Under the pieces are notes generated by a model, which had not been told where the DNA came from, ran no database searches, and saw only the letters and a list, made by a program, of their open reading frames with translations. From Verrucomicrobiota bacterium (lineage in GTDB: Bacteria; Verrucomicrobiota; Verrucomicrobiia; Opitutales; Opitutaceae), in NCBI GenBank assembly GCA_023447015.1, contig JAEXPG010000122.1:1-15066 (forward strand): 15,066 bases of DNA, given 5' to 3'. Below are positions 1 to 6,286 of this stretch, in pieces; position 1 is the first letter of the stretch, and each line of letters begins with the position of its first letter. Made by a program: the position numbers and the translations under genes.

Positions 1-1
1 G

Positions 2-439
2 GCCGAGGCCGGCACCGAGCCCGACCGCTACATCGTCGAGAACCTCACCATCCTGCAGCCCGTGCAGGTCGTCGTCGTGACCAAGAAACCTGGAGACAAC
101 GTGAAGGTGCAGCTGAGCAAGCATCTCTGGGACGACGTCGAGCAGGAGGCCACCACCGGCGCGACGGGCGCGGCAACGTTGCAGTTCCGCACCGAGGGCG
201 ACCTGAAGATCAAGATCACCGCCCCCGACGGCGCCTGCCGCTACCATCTCGCCGTCTGGGCGGGCGACGCGATCAAGCCGCCGATGAAGTCCCCCTTCGT
301 CGCGATGGCCGCCTTCAAGAAAACCGGAGCGACCTCCGGCAGCCTCGGCTCGTCACCGGTCCTCTGGGTGATCGCCGCCCTGCTCGGCCTCATCGTCATC
401 CTCCTGTCCGTGATGGTTCTCAAAAAGAAGAGCGCATGA
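2..439 (+). CDS. C-terminal part of a membrane-anchored protein of unknown function (5' end outside window)
   Basis: The frame is open from the window edge to a TGA at 437-439, giving about 145 visible residues. A GTG at 62 is a possible start, but the upstream codons read on as plausible protein (AEAGTEPDRYIVENLTILQP), so I treat this as the tail of a longer gene. The visible part is mostly beta-type sequence (VQVVVVTKKPGDNVKVQL and LKIKITAPDGACRYHLAVWA). A linker rich in Gly, Ser and Thr follows, then one strongly hydrophobic segment (about 356-421, PVLWVIAALLGLIVILLSVM) and a KKKSA tail. This is the layout of a protein exported to the periplasm and held by a C-terminal membrane anchor with a short basic cytoplasmic end. 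Its stop overlaps the ATG of the next gene by 4 bp (ATGA), so the two are probably co-translated. I do not recognise the family and assign no function. Confidence 0.75.
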   Translation, partial: AEAGTEPDRYIVENLTILQPVQVVVVTKKPGDNVKVQLSKHLWDDVEQEATTGATGAATLQFRTEGDLKIKITAPDGACRYHLAVWAGDAIKPPMKSPFVAMAAFKKTGATSGSLGSSPVLWVIAALLGLIVILLSVMVLKKKSA

Positions 440-1143
440 AAACGGCCGCCACCCTCCTTCTGCTCACCCTCGCCTCCGCCGCCTTTGCCGGCGCCCCGCT
501 CGGCGTCGTCACCCTCAACGACTTTCCCCAGTCGGGCAACGCCATCGCCGGCATGCGCAAGAACATCGAGGACCACAAGAACACCAAGGACGCCCAGGAC
601 GCCGCCGGCAATCTCGGCACCCTCGCCGACAAGGGCGGCCAGGCCGCCACCGCGGTCGCCAAGTCCGGCAAGGATCTGCTCGACGCCTACAAGGCCCTGA
701 GCGACGCCGACAAGAGCTACGACCCGAACTACAATCCGCCCGGCTCCCCGCAGGTGCCGAGCGACTGCCCCGACGGCGGCGAGCCCTGTTTCGCCGCGGC
801 CTACGAGAAGCTCAACCGCTGCCGCGCCAATCTCGAGCGGCTGCGCGCCGTGCGCGGTGTGACCGAGGATTTCTACAAGGCGTCGCTCTCGTTCGGCGAC
901 GACGTGTCCGGCATCCACGGCGTGGCCGGCCTCGCCTGGCAGGCGGAGCGGCGCAAGATCGAGCAGTCGTTCAAGGGCTTCAAGACCGCCTACGAGAAGA
1001 AGTACCAGGAGCTGATGGGCGTCCTGCAGCAGGCGCTGCTCGAGGTCAGCGCCTGCGAGAAGTCGGTCTACAGCGAGCCCGACTGGTTCAACCGCTACGG
1101 CTTCATGTACTACCAGTTCATGGAAAGCCGCTACGCCTGGTAG
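436..1143 (+). CDS. Small secreted alpha-helical protein of unknown function
   Basis: The 235-residue product starts with a classic Sec signal peptide: MKT, a Leu/Ala-rich core, and an A-F-A site that predicts cleavage after about residue 18. The mature part looks mainly alpha-helical, with Lys/Asp/Ala-rich segments at about 35-95 and 120-210, broken by a Pro/Gly/Asp-rich stretch at about 96-117. Four cysteines (about 111, 118, 129 and 207) could form two disulfides in the periplasm. The C terminus is aromatic (DWFNRYGFMYYQFMESRYAW). The start is fixed by the ATGA overlap with the upstream membrane-anchored gene, which suggests the two proteins act together at the envelope. I do not recognise a family. 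The gene points towards the che cluster and is unlikely to belong to it. The long opposite-strand frame at 241-1158 is its antisense shadow. Confidence 0.85.
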   Translation: MKTAATLLLLTLASAAFAGAPLGVVTLNDFPQSGNAIAGMRKNIEDHKNTKDAQDAAGNLGTLADKGGQAATAVAKSGKDLLDAYKALSDADKSYDPNYNPPGSPQVPSDCPDGGEPCFAAAYEKLNRCRANLERLRAVRGVTEDFYKASLSFGDDVSGIHGVAGLAWQAERRKIEQSFKGFKTAYEKKYQELMGVLQQALLEVSACEKSVYSEPDWFNRYGFMYYQFMESRYAW

Positions 1144-1171
1144 ATCACCCACCGGCACGCATCCCCCGACT

Positions 1172-1204
1172 GTGCGGCGCCGGCGAGCGGGGCGCCCGAA
1201 GCAC
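1172..1204. terminator. Imperfect hairpin between convergent genes (weak terminator candidate)
   Basis: GTGC-GGCGCC at 1172-1181 can pair with GGCGCC (1191-1196) and GCAC (1201-1204), leaving a 9-nt loop and a 4-nt bulge. It lies in the 102-bp space between the convergent stops at 1143 and 1246, where a two-way terminator would be expected. No T-run follows on either strand, so intrinsic termination is doubtful. I see nothing else in this gap. Confidence 0.25.
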
Positions 1205-1245
1205 CCACCGACAACTGAACAACGCCGCCGCGCTCCGCCCTTTCC

Positions 1246-2121
1246 TCACCCGTACAGGTGCTGGTTCACGGCGCTCAGGCCATTGCGGGCGACCTCGATC
1301 GTGCTGCCGAGGCGCTCGGCCGAGAGCTTGTTGGCGAGGACGAACGGGTGCTCGCCGAGCGTCGGCATCGTCGCGGCCAGCACCTCGCCAAACTTCGCGC
1401 TCTCCGAGCCGGCGGGCAGCACCACCGCGGCGAACGCGAGCGCGTCGGCCAGCCAGTTCGGTTGCGGCGCCTGCGCCGGCGCCCGTTGCCACTCGACGGC
1501 CTGCACGGTCGCGTCGGGGAACTGCCAATGTTTGAGCAGGATCGCGCCCGCCTGCTCCTGCGTGACGCCGACGTTCTCCAGCTCCCACTGCTCGACCGGC
1601 GCGCTCCCGTCCCAGAACAGGCCGCCGCCGAGGTCGTCGATGCTCTGGTTGATCGCGAGGCGGCCGATGTAGCGCAAGAGGCCGGCGGTGTGCGCATCAT
1701 CCGGCGACACCGCACCGGTCTCCTTCGCGAGCTCCTCCAGGAGCAGGCCCTGGAACAGGCTCTCGGCCCAGAAATCCTCCGCCGCGATCCCGTAGCTGCC
1801 GAGGTTGCGGCCCGAGGCCAGGTGCGCCACGGAGTGGTTCAACAGCCGGATGCCCTCGCGAAAACCGATCCGCTGCAGCGCGCGGTCGAGCGACGACACG
1901 CGCTCGCCGGCGCCGTAGAACGCGCTGTTCGAGCCGCGGATGATGTCGGCGGCAAGGGCCGCGTCGGTGCGGATCAGGGCGACGATGTCGTCGATCTCGG
2001 CGTTGGGGTCGCGCAGCAGGCCGAGCGCCTTGCTGAGCACGCGGGGAGCGGGCGAGAACCGCTCGATCTTCAGGATCGCCGCAAGGAACTGTTCCTTGGT
2101 CGGTTTGACGGGAGTTTCCAT
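1246..2121 (-). CDS. HDOD domain protein, last gene of the che cluster
   Basis: This 291-residue protein matches the HDOD family (a non-catalytic relative of HD phosphohydrolases) over most of its length. The start FLAAILKIERFSPAPRVLSKAL corresponds to the usual domain opening. It is followed by the repeated-sampling helix pattern IVALIRTDAALAADIIRGSNSAFYG (about 47-70) and SSLDRALQRIGFREGIRLL (about 76-94). The segment HTAGLLRYIGRLAI (about 144-157) sits where HDOD proteins often read GLLHdiG; here the His is Arg, in line with no metal-dependent hydrolase activity. HDOD proteins often occur in signalling operons and are thought to bind partners rather than catalyse reactions. The ATG at 2121 is chosen because the domain begins soon after it; no Shine-Dalgarno is visible. 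It follows cheA by 43 bp and is probably in the same operon. A role as output or regulatory partner is inference from position only. Confidence 0.88.
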   Translation of the reverse strand: METPVKPTKEQFLAAILKIERFSPAPRVLSKALGLLRDPNAEIDDIVALIRTDAALAADIIRGSNSAFYGAGERVSSLDRALQRIGFREGIRLLNHSVAHLASGRNLGSYGIAAEDFWAESLFQGLLLEELAKETGAVSPDDAHTAGLLRYIGRLAINQSIDDLGGGLFWDGSAPVEQWELENVGVTQEQAGAILLKHWQFPDATVQAVEWQRAPAQAPQPNWLADALAFAAVVLPAGSESAKFGEVLAATMPTLGEHPFVLANKLSAERLGSTIEVARNGLSAVNQHLYG

Positions 2122-2164
2122 GGCAGATTGGGCTGACGTTTTCCGGACAGCGGGACGAGGGCGA

Positions 2165-4522
2165 TCAATTGGCCATCGCCAGCGCCGCGCCGGCGCCGAG
2201 GCCGATGCCGGACGGGAGGCGGTTGGCGTCGAAGGCGACGAGGCCGGGGATGTCGATGATGAGCGAGACGCGGCCGTCGCCGAGCACGGTGGCGCCGGTG
2301 AAGACGTCGACCCGGCGACCGAGCCAGCCGAGCGACTTCAGAACGGTCTGGTGGTTGCCGAGCACCTCGTCGACGGCGATGCCAATGCGTTTGTCCTCCA
2401 CCTCGACGATGACCACGCGCTCGATCGGCGGCGGCTCGCCCGAGTAGTCGAAGAGTTCGCGCAACCGCAGGTAGGGCATGAGCTCGTCGCGCAGCTGGAC
2501 GACGTTGCGGCCGTTGGCCGCCAGCCGGCGGTCGCGGTGCAGCTCGATCGTCTCGCGGGCGCTGCCGAGCGGGAGGATGTAGCGGTCGTCGGCCACGCGC
2601 ACCATCAGGCCCTCGATGATCGCGAGGGTGAGCGGCAACGAGAGGCGGATCTCCGCCCCCTGGCCGGGCTGGCTGCGGAGCTCGATCGTCCCGCGCAACG
2701 CCTCGATGCTGCGCTTCACGACGTCGAGCCCGACCCCGCGGCCCGAGACCTCGGAGATCTTGTCGGCCGTCGAGAAGCCGGGGAGGAAGATGAACTGGTA
2801 GATCTCCTGCTCGGAGGGCGTGGCGTCCTCGGCCAGCAGGCCGCGGGCGATCGCCTTGGCGCGGATCTTCGCGGCGTCGAGCCCGCGCCCGTCGTCGGAC
2901 ACGACGATCCAGACGCGGTCGCCGCGCTGCTCGGCGCGCAGGGTCAGCGTGGCCGTGCGCGGCTTGCCGGCGGCCACCCGCGCCTCGGGCGGCTCGCAGC
3001 CGTGGTCGAGGCTGTTGCGCACGAGGTGCATCAGCGGGTCGGCCAGTTGGTCGAGCACGGTCTTGTCCATCTCGGTCTCGGCGCCCTCGATCACCAGCGC
3101 CACCTCCTTGCCGAGGTCGCGCGAGAGATCGCGGGTGAGCCGTTGGAACTTCGCGAACGTCTCGCCGATCGGCATCATCCGCACGCCGAGCACGACATCG
3201 CGCAGCTCGAACGCCAGGCGTTGCAGTCCTTCGGCCGCGCCCTGGAGCATCGGCGGCAGTTCCGGGACGGCGCTGCAGCCCTCGCTCACCTGCGACTTCA
3301 GGATCACCAGCTCGCCCACGAGATTCACCAGCTTGTCGAGCTTGTCGGCCGACACCCGAAGCAGCTCGCGTTTGGCGTTGGCAACCACCGCCGCGGCCGA
3401 GGCGGCGGCATCCCGGCGCGGATTTCCGGTGCCGTTCTTCACCGGCGCGGGCGCGCCGTTGGCCGCGGAGACCGGCGAACCGGTCGGCGCCGCAACCGCG
3501 TCGAACGGTTCCGGCGAGATCCGGGGCCGTACGTCGATCGCGAACGCAAACGCATCCTCGATGCGCTGCCGCGGCGCGGAGGTCTCGACGCGCAGGCGCC
3601 AGCGGCCGGGCTGGGGCTCATCCCCGGCCGGCGGCGACTCGAGCACGTGATGCGAGCCGAGTCCGCTCAGTTCGAGGATGATGGAGTCGAGCGCGCCCGG
3701 CGCACCAAGCAGGGCCGGAGTCGCCTCGAACTCGACATACCATGCGGTGGTCGCGGCGGCCGGCTTCTCGGGCGCGATCTCGAGGTCGCAGTCTCCGTCG
3801 ATGAAGCAGAAGACATCGCGGATCGCGCCCTCGGGCTCCGCCGTGGCGAGTCCGATCTCCCACGCGAGATAGCAGAGTTCCGGGTCGAGCTCGTCGAACG
3901 ACGGCAACGTGTCGAGCAGCGCCTCGATCGAGCAATCACCGAGCGCGCGCAGACCGTCGAGAAACATGCCCGGATCGATGCCCTGCTGGAACACGCCGCT
4001 GTGCGGTGCGAACCGGATCCGCCAGCGCTTCAGCGCCGGTGCAGGCAAGGCGGGAGGCTGGGCCACCGCGACTGCCGGAGCACCGGCAGGGGCGACACTC
4101 GCCGACGGCAGCGCGGCCTTCGCCTCCTTCGGCGGCAGAAAACGCAGCAGCGCCTGCAGGTCGCCATCGGCCTTCTGCAGCACGGCCGCCGCCTCCTCGG
4201 GCTTAGCCTCGAGGTAGCGGCTGATGGCGTCGCACAGGCGCAGCGTCAGATCGACAATGGTCGAGTTGATGGCCACGCGGCCCTCGCGGGCGGCGTTGAA
4301 GACGTCCTCGACGTGGTGGAGGAAGGCGGAAAGCTCCGCGAAACCACTGGTTGCGCCGGACCCCTTCAACGTGTGCATCGCCCGGAAGACCCGGTTGATC
4401 GCGGCGAGGTTGGACGGTTCGCGTTCGAGCTCGAGCAGCGCATGCTCCAGCTCGACGAGCAGATCGGCGGCCTCCTGGCGGAACAGCTCCCGGGAGCGGC
4501 GTTGGATCTCTTCGAAGTTCAT
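2165..4522 (-). CDS. cheA: Chemotaxis histidine kinase CheA
   Basis: This 785-residue cytoplasmic kinase takes receptor signals and phosphorylates CheY and CheB. Domains in order: an N-terminal HPt (P1, about 1-125) with the phosphorylated His50 in MHTLKGSG; two related modules at about 167-250 and 261-332 in place of a typical P2; a disordered Ala/Pro linker; the dimerisation helices (P3, about 386-450, DKLDKLVNLVGELVILKSQV); the ATPase domain (P4) with the N box LVRNSLDHG (about 500-508), G1 DDGRGLD (about 543-549) and G2 SGRGVGLDVVK (about 593-603); and a C-terminal CheW-like domain (P5, about 640-765). All kinase boxes look intact. The gene lies 25 bp after cheY and 43 bp before the HDOD gene. 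No cheW is present in the window. The ATG at 4522 puts the HPt at the very N terminus; no clear Shine-Dalgarno is seen. Confidence 0.97.
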   Translation of the reverse strand: MNFEEIQRRSRELFRQEAADLLVELEHALLELEREPSNLAAINRVFRAMHTLKGSGATSGFAELSAFLHHVEDVFNAAREGRVAINSTIVDLTLRLCDAISRYLEAKPEEAAAVLQKADGDLQALLRFLPPKEAKAALPSASVAPAGAPAVAVAQPPALPAPALKRWRIRFAPHSGVFQQGIDPGMFLDGLRALGDCSIEALLDTLPSFDELDPELCYLAWEIGLATAEPEGAIRDVFCFIDGDCDLEIAPEKPAAATTAWYVEFEATPALLGAPGALDSIILELSGLGSHHVLESPPAGDEPQPGRWRLRVETSAPRQRIEDAFAFAIDVRPRISPEPFDAVAAPTGSPVSAANGAPAPVKNGTGNPRRDAAASAAAVVANAKRELLRVSADKLDKLVNLVGELVILKSQVSEGCSAVPELPPMLQGAAEGLQRLAFELRDVVLGVRMMPIGETFAKFQRLTRDLSRDLGKEVALVIEGAETEMDKTVLDQLADPLMHLVRNSLDHGCEPPEARVAAGKPRTATLTLRAEQRGDRVWIVVSDDGRGLDAAKIRAKAIARGLLAEDATPSEQEIYQFIFLPGFSTADKISEVSGRGVGLDVVKRSIEALRGTIELRSQPGQGAEIRLSLPLTLAIIEGLMVRVADDRYILPLGSARETIELHRDRRLAANGRNVVQLRDELMPYLRLRELFDYSGEPPPIERVVIVEVEDKRIGIAVDEVLGNHQTVLKSLGWLGRRVDVFTGATVLGDGRVSLIIDIPGLVAFDANRLPSGIGLGAGAALAMAN

Positions 4523-4547
4523 GGCGACGAGGCGAGGGTTGGCGGGG

Positions 4548-4916
4548 TCAGACCGGACAGACCATCTTGGCCACGGCCACGAGCCGGGCCGGGTCGAAGG
4601 GCTTCACCACCCAGCCGGTCGCGCCGGCCTTCTTGCCCGCCACCTTCTTGTCGTCCTGCGACTCGGTGGTGAGCATGATGATGGGGGTGAACTTGTACTG
4701 CGGCAGCGCGCGCAGGCGGGTGATGAGGGTGAGCCCGTCCATCTGCGGCATGTTGAGGTCGGTGACGACGAGGTCGGCCTTGCGCTGTTCGCACAGCCGC
4801 AGCCCGGCGACGCCGTCCTCGGCGGAGTGCACCTCGTAGCCGGCGCTGCCGAGCACCATCTTCACGGTTTCGCGGATGCTCATCGAGTCGTCCACGGCGA
4901 TCACGATCTTCGTCAT
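4548..4916 (-). CDS. cheY: CheY-type single-domain response regulator
   Basis: This 122-residue protein is a lone receiver domain. All conserved receiver residues are present: the acidic pair Asp9-Asp10 (VDDSMSIR), the phosphoacceptor Asp53 (VVTDLNMPQMDG), Thr83 (MLTTES) and Lys105 (VVKPF). The sequence LNMPQMDGLTL and the TTESQDDKK segment are typical of CheY proteins encoded next to cheA. Its length equals the family norm and there is no output domain, so signalling would be by binding a partner, such as the flagellar switch if the organism is motile. It sits between the STAS gene (22 bp upstream) and cheA (25 bp downstream). STAS-cheY-cheA is also the order in some alphaproteobacterial che operons. 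The ATG is the only sensible start, but no Shine-Dalgarno precedes it. Confidence 0.95.
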   Translation of the reverse strand: MTKIVIAVDDSMSIRETVKMVLGSAGYEVHSAEDGVAGLRLCEQRKADLVVTDLNMPQMDGLTLITRLRALPQYKFTPIIMLTTESQDDKKVAGKKAGATGWVVKPFDPARLVAVAKMVCPV

Positions 4917-4938
4917 AGGAATGCTGGGATGCGGCGGT

Positions 4939-5232
4939 TCAGGATTGGGCGAACGCGGGCGCGAGCGCGTAGCGTTCGAGGGCGGCGGTCCAGGCCGGGG
5001 CGGGCGACGGGGCGACGCGCACGCTCCGCGCGATGCGCGCGGCGGCGAGGAGGACCTGGAGGGCGGCGACGTCGATGCGGGCGAGTCCGGCGGGCTCGAT
5101 CACCAGCTCACGCGGGCGCCGCAACGCGGTGCGCAGGGCGACACGGAGGGCGCCCGCCTCCTCGATGGTGAGTTCGCCGTCGAGACGCACGAGGGCGGTG
5201 TTGTCGGTGGTTTCCAGATGGAAGGCGCTCAT
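4939..5232 (-). CDS. STAS domain protein of the che cluster
   Basis: A 97-residue protein made only of a STAS fold, the domain of anti-sigma factor antagonists and of small proteins found in che operons. It begins FHLETTDNTALVRLDGELTIEEA, followed by RRPRELVIEPAGLARIDVAALQVLLAAAR (about 39-67), which matches the usual strand-then-Asp-Ser/Thr-helix segment. At the site where antagonists carry a phosphorylatable Ser or Thr after Asp, this protein has Asp54-Val55, so regulation by phosphorylation at the canonical place seems lost. The start at 5232 is supported by GGAGA (complement of 5241-5245) 8 bases upstream; a longer reading to 5517 runs through the HPt gene in another frame and is rejected. 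It lies 22 bp after the hybrid kinase fragment and 22 bp before cheY. A scaffold role within the signalling complex is inference. Confidence 0.88.
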   Translation of the reverse strand: MSAFHLETTDNTALVRLDGELTIEEAGALRVALRTALRRPRELVIEPAGLARIDVAALQVLLAAARIARSVRVAPSPAPAWTAALERYALAPAFAQS

Positions 5233-5254
5233 GGCGATGGTCTCCGTCGGGTGC

Positions 5255-6247
5255 TCATCGGCCCGCTTCGCCGGCGGCCACGGTCTTGGCCGCGGCGCCG
5301 TTGAGCTCCTCGAGGAAGCACTGCATCTCGGCGGCCGAGAGGTCGTGCAGCTTCTGGAGTTCGGGTCCGAAGGTGGTCCAGTCGTTGAAGTCGCCGGCGC
5401 GGGCCCGCACCACCGCCTCGTTGCAGAAGGCCGCCAGTCGCGCCCACCCCAGCATGGTGAAGCAGCCCTTGAGGCCGTGCGCGACCTCGGCGAGATGCGC
5501 GCAGTTGCGGTTGGCACAGGCCTCGCCCAGGCGCGGCCAGGCGGAGTCGAGATCGCGGGCGGCGGAGGACTGGAGTTGCTGCAGCACCTCCGCGACCTGG
5601 CCGGGCGGCAACCCGGGGAACAAGGCCGCGAGCTGGTTGCGATCGACGAGGTCCGGACCGCCCGCGGGCAGGGCCGGCGGCTCCTCGGCGGGCGTCTCGG
5701 CGCGGAACAGACGCAGGAAGCACGCCTCGATGTGCGACGGCAGCACGGGTTTGCTCAGGTAGTCGTCCATGCCGGCGGCAAGGCAGCGCTCCCGGTCGCC
5801 GGTCTGGGCGTTGGCGGTGAGCGCGACCAGCTTCGGGCGACGCGCGGCGTCGGGATTCTGCCGCACGATCTCGCGGGCGGCCGCGAGGCCGTTCATCACC
5901 GGCATCTCGACGTCGAGGAGCACGAGGTCGAAGGGCTGGAGCCGGAGCGCCTCGACGACCTCCGCGCCGTTGGCGACCAGCATGGCCTTGTAACCGAGAT
6001 GCAACAACAGGCGGCGCAGCATCTCGCGGTTGGTCGGGATGTCGTCGGCCACCAGCAGGCGCAGCGGCAGGCGCTCGCCGAGCTTGGGCTCCGGGCCCGC
6101 GGCCGCCGGAGTCGAGCCGGCGGGCGCGGCAAGCAGGCCGGTGATCGCCCGGGCAAACTCGGCCAGGTCGAGCGGCAGCGGCACATTGGTGGCGCGCGCC
6201 GCGGCCGGGACCGGCCAGTGGCGGTCGGGGCTGGAGAGCCAGACCAC
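5255..6247 (-). CDS. Receiver-HPt half of a hybrid histidine kinase, cut off by an in-frame stop
   Basis: This stretch is in the same frame as the kinase at 6284-7735 and continues it beyond the TAG at 6284-6286. A GTG at 6247 is the first possible start, but it has no ribosome site and lies inside a domain, so independent translation is uncertain. Counting from that GTG (330 residues): residues 1-40 are the missing end of a pseudo-receiver (VVWLSSPD, then LDLAEFARAITGLL). An intact receiver follows at about 62-182, with Asp68-Asp69, phosphoacceptor Asp112 (LVLLDVEMPVMNG), Thr144 and Lys166. An HPt domain follows at about 198-320, with His257 in AHGLKGCF. With the upstream half, the order PAS-kinase-receiver-receiver-HPt is that of phosphorelay hybrid kinases. 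It ends 22 bp before the STAS gene. Sequencing error, nonsense mutation and readthrough are all possible; the protein code downstream is undamaged. Confidence 0.75.
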   Translation of the reverse strand: MVWLSSPDRHWPVPAAARATNVPLPLDLAEFARAITGLLAAPAGSTPAAAGPEPKLGERLPLRLLVADDIPTNREMLRRLLLHLGYKAMLVANGAEVVEALRLQPFDLVLLDVEMPVMNGLAAAREIVRQNPDAARRPKLVALTANAQTGDRERCLAAGMDDYLSKPVLPSHIEACFLRLFRAETPAEEPPALPAGGPDLVDRNQLAALFPGLPPGQVAEVLQQLQSSAARDLDSAWPRLGEACANRNCAHLAEVAHGLKGCFTMLGWARLAAFCNEAVVRARAGDFNDWTTFGPELQKLHDLSAAEMQCFLEELNGAAAKTVAAGEAGR

Positions 6248-6283
6248 CGGCGCCGGGCGCCGGGGCGGGCGGGCCTGCAGATG

Positions 6284-6286
6284 CTA
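6284..6286 (-). other. In-frame TAG (amber) codon inside the hybrid kinase gene
   Basis: On the minus strand the codons read ATG ATC AAC TAG CAT CTG CAG GCC. The distance from this codon to the downstream stop at 5255 is a multiple of three, and no other stop lies between them, so one reading frame runs from 7735 to 5255 interrupted only here. A CAG (Gln) codon would differ by a single C-to-T change. The interruption falls in the middle of a receiver-like domain, with matching domain sequence on both sides. Confidence 0.85.

Noticed and set aside
241..1158. 305-codon minus-strand frame opposite the secreted protein gene
   Set aside because: The plus-strand frame has a signal peptide and an ATGA junction with its neighbour. 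The minus frame is a Val/Leu/Gly/Ala-rich antisense shadow.
1940..4672. 910-codon plus-strand open frame opposite cheA
   Set aside because: It is antisense to cheA and its neighbours, crosses several gene borders, and its Arg/Asp/Ala/Gly/His-rich translation matches no family. Long antisense frames are expected from the high-GC codon use.
5233..5517. Upstream extension of the STAS frame
   Set aside because: It overlaps the HPt coding sequence in another frame and is Ser/Arg/Pro-rich. The ATG at 5232 has a ribosome site and starts the domain.
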